NCBI GenBank assembly: GCA_030849805.1
Contig: JASANZ010001869.1
Span: 1 to 20,614, forward strand
From: Sergeia podlipaevii
Taxonomy: Eukaryota; Euglenozoa; Kinetoplastea; Trypanosomatida; Trypanosomatidae
Direction: 5' to 3'
Length of the DNA: 20,614 nucleotides
Shown: in pieces, positions 1-8,307 of the stretch
Layout of the letters: every line of letters begins with the position of its first letter
Position numbering within the stretch: the first letter of the stretch is position 1
Program-made: the position numbers and the translations under genes
Notes under the pieces: generated by a model
What the model saw: only the letters and a program-made list of their open reading frames with translations
The model's database searches: none
Told to the model about the DNA's origin: nothing

Positions 1-11
1 CCCCCTACCTC

Positions 12-2741
12 CTATTTCCAAAAGCAATCCTGTCTTGCAAACTGAACAGAGAACAAGTCCCCAATGCTCGGATGCCCACGCATCCACCGCAGGCACTGCA
101 GCGCGTCACCAGGGCGTTCAAAGCGCACGAAGCAACCTCCACGAAATGGAGGGTCAAGAAACCCACGGTAACACTGAACACCCGCGAATCGCTCCGTAAA
201 AAAGCATTCGCGCAGTACATGGCATGCCAATCGATAGTCCTCCTCCTGCTGTCGCTGACGTTGCTGTTGTGTGGATACTTCCACACTACTCACACTACTG
301 GTACTTCTAGTCGCCACCGCTGCTATTGCTGCCGAGGAAGCAGAAAAGGCTCGCCTGAAGCGGTCTCCAGAACCCTGCACGCTGTCAGACGGTAACGTAC
401 CCAAGTCATCACCTGGACCATTGTAGAAGTCAAGCGGTAACGGCGGTCGCGGCTGTGCTGGCGGGTCCTCTTGCCCTTCATCCTTCTTCCCCTCTTCATA
501 GACATCACTGTTCCTTGGTACAAGGCCTATCTCCTCATAGACCGCTTTGTCTGATGTTGAGCAAGTAACCCCCACGGTGGTGACGGCACTTGGGGAAGAG
601 TTCCGCCGTAACTTAATAAAGAGAGAGCGCGTTGGAAGCATATTCACCTCGTCACTACCTCCAGTGCTCTGTCCAGTAAAGGTTACTTCCTGTTCTTCTT
701 CTACCTCCCCTTCCTCCATCATCTCAGTGGGCAAGAAGGAAGGACCCTCGTGTATCTGGCTATGCAGTACAGTACTACTGTGATCCTTGCTGCTGCTACT
801 GCTGTTGTGGTTAGGGTTACTGTTGCTGTGGCTGCCCACGTTCGCTACGGATGACGCCTGTAGCGAGTGGCGGCGTAGACTACCAATACCCCAACTGTTG
901 CTGCTGCTAGAGTTCGCGAGGGCAGTGTGACGCGTCATGCCGAAACTTGAGTACGATGTGTTTGCAATTGCCGAGTCATCCATAGGTTGACCGGTAACGC
1001 GACAACGGCTGCCGCTACCAGCACTGAAGGAGTTGCTACCTCGGTGGGGATCCGATGTATATGGGCTAGCAATACTACCACTACTCATGTAGCTTGTATT
1101 GGGATCAGAATAAGCAAACAAGTTTGCCTCCATGCCTAAACCAACTCTTTCGCGTTTTATCGAGACCCTAGAAGAAGGAACAACCGCTGCGGCAGCAGCC
1201 ATTGAACCTGAAGAGCAGCCAGTAGAAGCATACGCTTGCTGCTGCCGTGCACCCCCATCACTGCCACCACCACCACCATCTCTGTATGCGCTGCGTTGCC
1301 CAATCCCTTGCTGTTCTTGGCGCGGTTGAGGTGGTGGTGACAAAGAGAACTGATACTCCTGTGGTGGACCAACCGTGTAGCCGCTAAGACTCCCAGGGCG
1401 CCCCCACTCTTGTGGTTCGTCCTGGTGTGCGTTCCCACTATAATTGCTATTGATCCCATCACTCATAGAGTCTGTACTATGCGGCCACTGTGATAGAGCA
1501 ATAGACGGCTGCTGCAACCTCATACCTTGCTGCTGCTGTTGTTGTTGCTGTGGCTGCTGCTGGAAGTGATACGGCTGCTGCTGCTGCTGTGGGGGCGGCT
1601 GTCTGGGTCGATACGTCAGTTGGCTTCGGGCCCACTCCGCCTCCAGCACAATACTTCGCAGCAGCAAACGGGCGTGTCTTATGGGATTAAGAGTAAAGAG
1701 CTCCAGGCCCATGTATGGAAGGGGGAGTGCGTCCCTGCTGGGGACACTCAAATCCTCAATTGCAAGAGAGCCTCCTCTGCTAGATACACACCCCTGGGCA
1801 GGTATGAAGCTACTACTACTACTACTACGTCCCATGTAAACACTAGACTCGTGTTGCTGCCGCCGCTGCTGCTGCTGCTGTGGCTGCTGCTGGTAGTAAT
1901 TGTGTTGTGATGGTGGCAGTCTTGAGTAGTCACTGTCTTCAAAAGGACCGGTGTGCATTTGCGTGGCGTAGAGAGCGAGTTCCCGCAGCTGCTTTGCAGC
2001 TCTAAACCATGTCAGCGCCGCCTCTGCGGATGCCCGTGAGTTATACTGGGCAAAACCAACGTCACGCTGAATAACCCACTTCACACGCAGCGAGACCAAG
2101 CCGTGTGGCGGCACATAAGAGACGAGCTGTGCTCCACAAGAGATGGACGGGGGTAAGCCCCGGAGGTAAAGCGTCGTTGTAATGTCTTGTGAGTCCGGAA
2201 GTACGGAGGGACTAACAGCTGCAAAGGAGCGTGTAGGAGCAGAGGCAGCAGCAACAGAGGAAGTACAAGGAGCCACCACTGCGGGAGTAGAGTAGTGTGG
2301 CACACTAGTACTATTATTTAATGAGGCTGAGGGCTGCGTATGCCGAGCTGTTGGTATCTGCTGCTGGACGGTCAATCTCTGTGGCAGAGATGGAGGTGGA
2401 CCTGGCTGGGCATAGGGGTTCCTAACGACCCTCACAAACGTGTTTTCGAGCTGTGGTCGCTGGATAGCGCTTGAGGGCTCCTGCATACACTCCTCCCAAC
2501 TATCGGCATTCTGCGGGGCCTCCAAGTGGCGACTTCCTTGAGGATAACGCTGTACGCTAGCGCCGCTGCTGCCTCTGCGATCATAATCCTTGGGCACCTG
2601 CTGTTGTTGATGTGGATGTGGATGTTGATATTGTTGTTGATGAACAGGGCTGCTAGAGGTCGCTGCCCCAGCCCTACCAGCAACGACGCTGCTGGGAATT
2701 ATACAAGCGTCACCTCTCATAGTGTTACACTCTCTTCGCAT
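12..2741 (-). CDS. Low-complexity RNA-binding protein with two RRM-like domains
   Basis: The 909-residue product probably binds RNA. In trypanosomatids such proteins control mRNA stability or translation, because transcription is polycistronic; that role is inferred. A first RRM spans about residues 188-262, with RNP2-like TLYLRGLP (190-197) and RNP1-like RDVGFAQY (226-233). A second RRM seems to be in two pieces: a beta-1/RNP2-like strand RSLFIKLRR (705-713), then about 120 low-complexity residues, then a helix from about 836, an RNP1 match RGGCFVRF (867-874) and a closing strand FSVQFAR. The rest is low complexity: Q/H-rich 35-48, polyQ 284-298 and 384-408, S/N-rich 605-655, and an acidic patch 676-684. 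A non-repetitive block at 338-376 may also be structured. The first ATG is used; a second lies at codon 8. No specific RBP name can be given. Confidence 0.85.
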   Translation of the reverse strand: MRRECNTMRGDACIIPSSVVAGRAGAATSSSPVHQQQYQHPHPHQQQQVPKDYDRRGSSGASVQRYPQGSRHLEAPQNADSWEECMQEPSSAIQRPQLENTFVRVVRNPYAQPGPPPSLPQRLTVQQQIPTARHTQPSASLNNSTSVPHYSTPAVVAPCTSSVAAASAPTRSFAAVSPSVLPDSQDITTTLYLRGLPPSISCGAQLVSYVPPHGLVSLRVKWVIQRDVGFAQYNSRASAEAALTWFRAAKQLRELALYATQMHTGPFEDSDYSRLPPSQHNYYQQQPQQQQQRRQQHESSVYMGRSSSSSSFIPAQGCVSSRGGSLAIEDLSVPSRDALPLPYMGLELFTLNPIRHARLLLRSIVLEAEWARSQLTYRPRQPPPQQQQQPYHFQQQPQQQQQQQQGMRLQQPSIALSQWPHSTDSMSDGINSNYSGNAHQDEPQEWGRPGSLSGYTVGPPQEYQFSLSPPPQPRQEQQGIGQRSAYRDGGGGGSDGGARQQQAYASTGCSSGSMAAAAAVVPSSRVSIKRERVGLGMEANLFAYSDPNTSYMSSGSIASPYTSDPHRGSNSFSAGSGSRCRVTGQPMDDSAIANTSYSSFGMTRHTALANSSSSNSWGIGSLRRHSLQASSVANVGSHSNSNPNHNSSSSSKDHSSTVLHSQIHEGPSFLPTEMMEEGEVEEEQEVTFTGQSTGGSDEVNMLPTRSLFIKLRRNSSPSAVTTVGVTCSTSDKAVYEEIGLVPRNSDVYEEGKKDEGQEDPPAQPRPPLPLDFYNGPGDDLGTLPSDSVQGSGDRFRRAFSASSAAIAAVATRSTSSVSSVEVSTQQQRQRQQEEDYRLACHVLRECFFTERFAGVQCYRGFLDPPFRGGCFVRFERPGDALQCLRWMRGHPSIGDLFSVQFARQDCFWK
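1518..1592 (-). repeat. CAG/CAA run encoding polyglutamine
   Basis: This in-frame run of CTG/TTG triplets on the plus strand encodes the Q-rich stretch at residues 384-408 of the RNA-binding protein. CAG and CAA codons are mixed, so the tract is interrupted at DNA level. A shorter polyQ tract lies at about 1863-1892. Such prion-like segments are common in RNA-binding proteins that enter granules; that behaviour is inferred here. Confidence 0.8.
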
Positions 2742-2763
2742 TCAACGCTCAATGGCTCCGTTG

Positions 2764-2799
2764 CTCGTGTACACGTGTTTAGGCAAAAGAAAAAAAACG
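2764..2799 (-). promoter_or_regulatory. Possible trans-splice acceptor for the RNA-binding protein gene
   Basis: On the minus strand a short T-rich tract (about 2784-2797) is followed by the first AG at 2764-2765, which would leave a 5' UTR of about 22 nt before the ATG at 2741. The tract is short and the AG lies about 20 nt beyond it, so a more distant upstream acceptor is also possible. Confidence 0.3.
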
Positions 2800-3357
2800 G
2801 ATTAAAGGGAGCTCCTACGTACTGCTGGAACACCGCAGTCAAAACAACAGTACTACTCAAAAGCTGTGACTATGTTGTGTGTTGCAATCTGTCCTTTTTT
2901 TTTTTAGCGGTCACGCCCTCCCTTATCAAGAAACCCTTTTTCTCTGGATACAAAAATAAAAGAAGATAATTATAAAGCACGCTCAAATACAATGTATATA
3001 TGCAAAGTGGAGTACTACTGCTAGTGGTTAATAATAAAACAAGAAGTAACTTCGGAAGGACAAAGATAAAGTGATTTCTGAAAATTAAAAAAATAAACGG
3101 ATTCAAATATTTCTGGAATAAATTAAAAAAAGCGATAAAAAAAAGTGAGAAACGACACACAAAAAAAAAAATGAGTTGTGTTGATTAAGACTTCTGGCTC
3201 TGAGATATCTGTGTGTCTGTGTATGTGTAAAGTGGGTGTGTGTGGAAGTGCCTTCTCCTCTTTCTCCTCTTCAAAGTACCACCAAGGGAAAAATAACGCG
3301 CTGCTGCACTATCACTATGAGCACTGTATTGAGTGAGTGAGTCTATAGAAATGAGAA

Positions 3358-3377
3358 ATAATAATAATAATAATAAT
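3358..3377. repeat. (AAT)n microsatellite
   Basis: About seven uninterrupted AAT units lie in the spacer. A second AAT run of similar length lies at 7838-7864. Confidence 0.85.
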
Positions 3378-3497
3378 TTTGCGCGTGAAAGAAAAGGATT
3401 GAGACTTGCTGCTAGGTGATTTAAATGTAGAAAAAAAAAGTTGTATCTTCTGTAGGGAAAAATGGTTTAAAAGAAACTCAAAGGGGAAAGAAAAGAA

Positions 3498-3518
3498 GTG
3501 TGTGTGTGTGTGTGTGTG
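3498..3518. repeat. (TG)n microsatellite
   Basis: About ten TG dinucleotides on the plus strand read as CA on the transcribed minus strand. Similar tracts occur at 7004-7024 and near 14626-14644. Confidence 0.85.
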
Positions 3519-3619
3519 AGTTTGTACGTGGGTGTGGGTGTGAAAGACAGAGATGAGGGAAAGGAGAGGAAAAAAAAATTCTCACTGCTATATACCACTC
3601 CTAAAACTATAATCCGGTG

Positions 3620-3647
3620 TCAATATATATATATATATATATATTGA
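3620..3647. repeat. Perfect 28-nt palindrome with AT core
   Basis: TCAA and TTGA arms flank an alternating AT core, giving perfect two-fold symmetry over 28 nt. It could extrude as a cruciform in DNA or form a hairpin in the 3' flanking RNA of the dehydrogenase-like gene. The core alone would be symmetrical by nature; only the capping TCAA/TTGA adds information. Confidence 0.7.
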
Positions 3648-4872
3648 TAGCAACTTTTATAAAATGAAAAGAGAGATTTTGCTATTGGTGCTCTGGTATC
3701 TGTTGGGAAGTCTGATGTGTTCCTTTAAAAAAAAAAAAAACCTTTCTCTATATCCCCCTTTCGATATGATTATTGCTCTCACACTACGAAAAAAAAAAGG
3801 TTCAGAAAAAAAAAATGTATCTGACTAAATAAAAATCCTCCCGCAGCAGTGAGCCAGAGATAGAGGGTAACTTGCGTGTCTAACTATATCAACAATGGGA
3901 AGCAAGTAATATATATATAATGAAGATGAAAAGAAAAAAAAAGAAGAAATGTTTAAGTGGATGAAGAGAAAAGTGAAACAATACATGGTAGAAAGCATAC
4001 ATTTTGTTCCATAAATGGCAAAGAAAAACAAAACAAACAGCCTAATCCTACGCGTGTGAACGCTGTAGAGGAAATCGCAGTTCTCAACAAAAAAAAAAAG
4101 GCAAAGAAAAAAAAGAGTATCAGACGAAGACAGCTCTTCTTATTCTTCTTCTTCTCTCTCTCTCATTCTCTTTTTCCTGGAGAGGGAGGGAGGGGGCTTT
4201 ATTGGTACTTTGAATATACGATTACTTACCAGACTGTCGCAAAAAAAAAAAAGCGAGCCAGTCATTCTATCCCTCTCTGAGCTTGCTATGACTCTCTCTC
4301 TGTAAAAATAAAAAAATCATCCCAAGCATCAGATTTGGCAATATTGAGCCTCATAGAAAAAAAAATAGTCATCCCTTACTTCTTCCTAACACTAAAAAAA
4401 AAAGAGGGGGGACTACACAACAAAAGCAAGAAAGAAAAGAAAAAGAATGCAGAGAATTTCTTATTACAAAAATTGAAAGCAAAGAAAGCCACTATGATGA
4501 GTGCCACTTCCTCCGCCACATGCGTTCAGTTTCTTTCTTTTTTTTTCTTTGTCCTCTCCTTTATCCCCACATCCTTTCTCTCTTTCTCTCTCTCTCTTTG
4601 ACAAGTGAGCACCCCAGTCTTTACTCAACACACCCACACACGGTAAACTGTCACTCACACTCACACAAACTCACGCTGTGTTTCTCCTCCCTCCTCATGC
4701 ACTACCTTCAATAATGTTGTTCTTCTTCGCCTTGAAACAGGTAGCGGAAGCGTTAGTGCAATTTGCGGAGAGAGAGCGAGAGGGAGGGGCTTCCTGTGAG
4801 AGTTGTGGTTTTGTTTACCTCCCTTTCCTTTAGCCTTCTCTTGCTGATAGGTCCCCTATTATTTTTGTGTGT

Positions 4873-4904
4873 GTTTGTTTGTTTGTTGGTTGGTTGGTTG
4901 GTTT
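4873..4904. repeat. GTTT/GGTT tetranucleotide repeat just past a stop codon
   Basis: Three or so GTTT units run into about four TTGG units on the plus strand. On the mRNA strand this is an AACC/AAAC tract beginning about 40 nt after the stop codon of the dehydrogenase-like gene, so it sits in the proximal 3' UTR. Confidence 0.8.
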
Positions 4905-4943
4905 CTCAAATTGTGTGCTCATGCTCATTCCTTCTCTTATTCT

Positions 4944-5750
4944 TTAAAGAACATTGACGATATTGCGAGAGTCCTTGAAGGCGGCAGCCTCTACCTTAGA
5001 AGCTTCGGTCTTCATGCCTAGTGCCTTGAGTTCCTCGGCGAGGGCAAGACCAATGGAGCGGTAGCTGTTGCCGCCGTGGATCTTGGTACCCTTCAGCGTG
5101 TAGTACGTGGTATGAGCACCGCCAGCGACGCCGGCGAAGGCCTGCTGGATGTTCTCAGAAACGGGGTCATCGTTGGTGAGCACAACAGAGTACCTCTCAG
5201 GGAACATGACGAGATTGTTGGCTGCAGTGGCCGTGTGAACCACCTCAAAAGTCATGCCAGCTCCCTCGATGATCTTGGTGGCGGCTTGGATGAAGACATC
5301 GTTAAGACGCTTAAACTTGGACGCATCCTTGATCACGAGTGACACGCGCTTGGCCTGAATCTCCTTCGCCTTCTCCACTGCCACCTGAGCGGCCTTGCTG
5401 AACGAGGCAGCAGCCTGCTGCACCTCCTCCTCACAGGCGATGCCAGCGCCAGGGTAGACGTCCACAATATCGCGCACCTGCATAGCAGCGGTGGAGTTGC
5501 GAGGGACAATCGCGCGCACAACGGCAGTCCTAACACCCGCATATGCACCGTAGGGCTGGGCAGGAGCCTGCGTCACGCTCGCGTACACACCAGATGGGGT
5601 GGCGTTGCCAACCACAATAGCGTTTGCATCCGCAGAAGCAGCCTGGGTGGCATTGACGGCGCCGCCTGTAGCCTTTGCCACAAGGGCAGTCGCGGCCTGC
5701 ACAAGCGCGGCTGGAGCGCCGGCAGAAATAATGGCGATGGACTTGGACAT
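4944..5750 (-). CDS. Isocitrate/isopropylmalate dehydrogenase-fold protein, probably not a standard enzyme
   Basis: The 268-residue product resembles a shortened member of the isocitrate/isopropylmalate dehydrogenase family, which normally has about 350 residues. SIAIISAGAPAALVQAA (4-20) sits where the family has its first strand and GDGIGPE loop. RVSLVIKDASKFKRLNDVF (135-153) matches the region of the catalytic lysine, with K141 kept. PERYSVVLTNDDPVSENIQQ (184-203) followed by AFAGVAGG matches the segment that normally carries two metal-binding aspartates; here they align with E199 and Q203. The region between strand 1 and the lysine block is shortened and Ala-rich. No presequence or membrane segment is evident. 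Codons end mostly in G or C, suggesting high expression. It may be a structural or regulatory relative, perhaps part of a mitochondrial complex, but that is unproven. The ORF is certain; the fold is moderately supported. Confidence 0.9.
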   Translation of the reverse strand: MSKSIAIISAGAPAALVQAATALVAKATGGAVNATQAASADANAIVVGNATPSGVYASVTQAPAQPYGAYAGVRTAVVRAIVPRNSTAAMQVRDIVDVYPGAGIACEEEVQQAAASFSKAAQVAVEKAKEIQAKRVSLVIKDASKFKRLNDVFIQAATKIIEGAGMTFEVVHTATAANNLVMFPERYSVVLTNDDPVSENIQQAFAGVAGGAHTTYYTLKGTKIHGGNSYRSIGLALAEELKALGMKTEASKVEAAAFKDSRNIVNVL

Positions 5751-5874
5751 AATGAAAGTTAAAGAAAGGTGTATTACCGCTATATAGGTGAGGCTTACTT
5801 GCTTTCCTTTCTAGTTTGTGTGCTGTATTTTATTTTAACCTTTTCCCTAAGTAGTCAGGCTGACTCTCGTATTT

Positions 5875-5941
5875 CTGCAAACAAAAAAACAAACAAAAAT
5901 ATTTATAGCAATAAATAAGAAAGAGGGAGAGAAAAAAAAAA
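5875..5941 (-). promoter_or_regulatory. Predicted spliced-leader acceptor for the dehydrogenase-like gene
   Basis: On the minus strand a C/T tract (about 5911-5941) is followed by a second T-rich stretch ending in TTTGTTTGCAG. The AG at 5875-5876 is the first AG after the main tract. It predicts a 5' UTR of 124 nt (5751-5874). The CAG acceptor, tract length and spacing fit kinetoplastid trans-splicing. Confidence 0.6.
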
Positions 5942-6114
5942 GTATCAGAGTATTTTTTAAAAAAATAGTGTGTAGAAAGACCTGCTTTGGCGCGCATATA
6001 TTTTTTTTTCTCGTGTACAGAATTGTTTGCCCATATCGCTTCTTTTCTTTTTCCTCTCTCCTCTCATAAATCTGCTGCAATGATTGCTTATCTTGATCTT
6101 GATCTTTTTTTTCA

Positions 6115-6145
6115 TTTTTTTTTTTTTTTGGGGGGGGGGGGGGGG
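6115..6145. repeat. T15 followed directly by G16
   Basis: Fifteen T are followed by sixteen G on the plus strand (G run 6130-6145). On the transcribed strand this is poly(C) followed by poly(A). The G16 block is the longest G run in the window, could fold as a quadruplex, and its exact length is likely to be uncertain in any assembly. Confidence 0.85.
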
Positions 6146-7003
6146 AGGTTGTATTGCTCTTTTTCTGTGCATAGGCAATACAGACCTGACTTTCTGCTAA
6201 AAGACCCCCATCGATATAAATGAAACAGATGTAACTGAAGTAAAGAAAGAGAGAGAAAAAAAAGTGTTAATTCGTTGTTTAACTCAATATATATATATAC
6301 CTTTTTTTTACTAAGAATAAGAAAAGAAAGAAAAAAGAAAAAAAAGTGATAGCGTGTAAATGTACTTAATGTTTAATATACCTTTGTTTTGTTGATTTTC
6401 TTTTTTTTTTTTTCAGCCCCTCTTCTTAAATGTGCTCCTTTGAAATGCATGTTTTTTTTTATTTTTTTTTTTATGTTAGCTGTTACATTTTTTTCTTTTT
6501 TAAAAAAAGGCGTAAGCACTCAGTGAACACTTCGGAAAAAGAAAAAAAAAAATTAAAGTGAAGCGGGTGGGGAAGTGTGATTTCAACGAAGGAAAAAAAA
6601 AGACGTATATTGGCGCTTGCACAAGGAAATGATATATACATATGCATGATTGAGAAATGGCATCACTTTCTCTCCACATACGCCATCTTCAAACATATAT
6701 ATATACGAGCAGGCACAGAAGCATCCCGTTTACTTCGCACGAATCCTGTACACGCACAACAACAACAACAAAAAAAAGAACAGTCAATTCATTCTTTGAT
6801 ATTTTCAATCAAAAAAAAAAACGTACACATAGACTTGCATACTATCACTCATGTGCTCGCAACTGGAAGAAGAAGAAGAAGAGGAAGAAAAAAGAAGAAA
6901 AGAAAAAAAAAGCTCTTAACCGTTCTAATACCTTAAGGTGAATAATAATAAAATATAGCGTAGAAACGAATGTACATGGTGTCCACTGACATGAACGTTG
7001 CTG

Positions 7004-7024
7004 GTGTGTGTGTGTGTGTGTGTG
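7004..7024. repeat. (TG)n microsatellite
   Basis: About ten TG units, similar to the tract at 3498-3518. Confidence 0.85.
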
Positions 7025-7426
7025 ACTTTTAGAGAAAAATGGGAGGAGAAAGAATTTTTTTTTTAGCGCACACTCACATTTACAAACGACTGGTAATGGC
7101 ATAGCAAAAAAGCGTGCTCATTGGACACTCGCAGTCACACCCATACACACTCACTATTATACATGCAAACACCAGAAGGTATGGTCGTTTCACTTAAAAA
7201 AAAAAAAAAAAGCAGGGTTTTACTACAAGCAAAAAAAAAAAAAAGAAAACGCAATAGTAAAGAAAAAAAAATAACGGCACAATAAAAAAAAAGCTACGGT
7301 ATAGTAAAAAAAAAAAAAGAGAGAGAGAGAGTGGGACCCACAACTTGTCCCCTAAAACGCAAATCAACACTATAAGTGCATATAAATGTGTATGATTGTG
7401 CCTATATGAAGGGTGCCACGCTTTTG

Positions 7427-7482
7427 AATAATAAAAATAGTAACAATAATAACAATAATAATAACAAAAATAATAACAATAG
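7427..7482. repeat. Mixed AAT/AAC trinucleotide repeat
   Basis: Imperfect AAT and AAC units run for about 55 nt on the plus strand. The minus-strand translation is a Tyr/Cys-rich low-complexity frame that should not be taken as a gene. Confidence 0.75.
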
Positions 7483-7837
7483 TCCAACAGAACAAAGATT
7501 AGCAGTCACAATGCCAGCAAACATTTTTTAAAAGAAAAGACGATAACGGTATAAGGGTAGTTATAAAAACAAAATATCAAAAAAGAGGGAAAAGAATTGA
7601 GAAAATAAGGAAAAAAAAAAGTGTGGAGAATAAAAAGAAAAAAATGAATCCTTCATCGCAATAGTAACGAATGCATGGATATCTAGACGAAGTAACAAAG
7701 GAAAAAAAAGTAAAGAAAATCAAGCACAACACGCGCATAAAAAAAGAAAAAAAGATACAATTTTATCCTCATTACTATTTCACCATTCACGTTGATTGTC
7801 AATTATGTTCATCCTCAAAGCTTTATAACAACAACAA

Positions 7838-7864
7838 AATAATAATAATAATAATAATAATAAT
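7838..7864. repeat. (AAT)n microsatellite
   Basis: Nine AAT units in a row follow a short AAC run. Confidence 0.85.
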
Positions 7865-8307
7865 AGTCATGAATTCAGCAGCTTCAGCATTATTCAGAAC
7901 TGTGATGCAGCTATGTATGCCTGTCTGGACAAAAAAAAGAGAAACGAACAAGCACCTCCTTCCCTACACACACACACACCAAAAAAAAAAAAAAAAATGC
8001 CAGTATACAACAAAAATTACTGATGCTGACTGTTTCTACAACTAGAGAATTTTTATTATTACTATTTTCATTATTTAGAGGAAAAAGCAACTATAAAAAC
8101 AAAGAGAGAAAAAATGATTACTAACAGGATGCACTCTCCAACAGCAACAACAGGGAGAGAAGAGCAAAAGCAGAAGCAAGGTAAGCACCGACCGCCTTTC
8201 TTTCTTCTCCTGCTTTCTTTTCTAAAAAAAAAAAAAGAGAGAGGTTCCCATCCAGCCATAGCAGCTGGCAATAACTCACATGGGTTCCCTTTTCTTTTCT
8301 TTTCTCT

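Larger units (their letters stand above)
2742..4943. other. Intergenic spacer, low complexity, no gene seen
   Basis: This spacer should hold the 3' UTR of the dehydrogenase-like gene, the polyadenylation zone and the 5' flank of the RNA-binding protein gene. It is AT-rich with many A and T runs, several microsatellites and one perfect AT palindrome. Open frames on both strands are short, hydrophobic or lysine-rich translations of homopolymers and have no recognisable domain. I found no tRNA-like cloverleaf or other RNA gene. Confidence 0.7.
5751..8307. other. Intergenic spacer, low complexity, no gene seen
   Basis: This stretch holds the 5' flank of the dehydrogenase-like gene and the 3' flank of the 1720-residue gene. 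It contains dense A/T homopolymers, a T15G16 tract, TG, AAT and AAC/AAT microsatellites and purine-rich runs. Open frames in it translate into Lys-rich or Phe-rich repeats without domain features. No RNA gene was recognised. Confidence 0.7.

Noticed and set aside
2870..3160. Minus-strand frame with several Phe/Leu-rich hydrophobic runs resembling membrane segments
   Set aside because: The hydrophobic runs come from poly-A/poly-T tracts of the spacer and there is no family resemblance.
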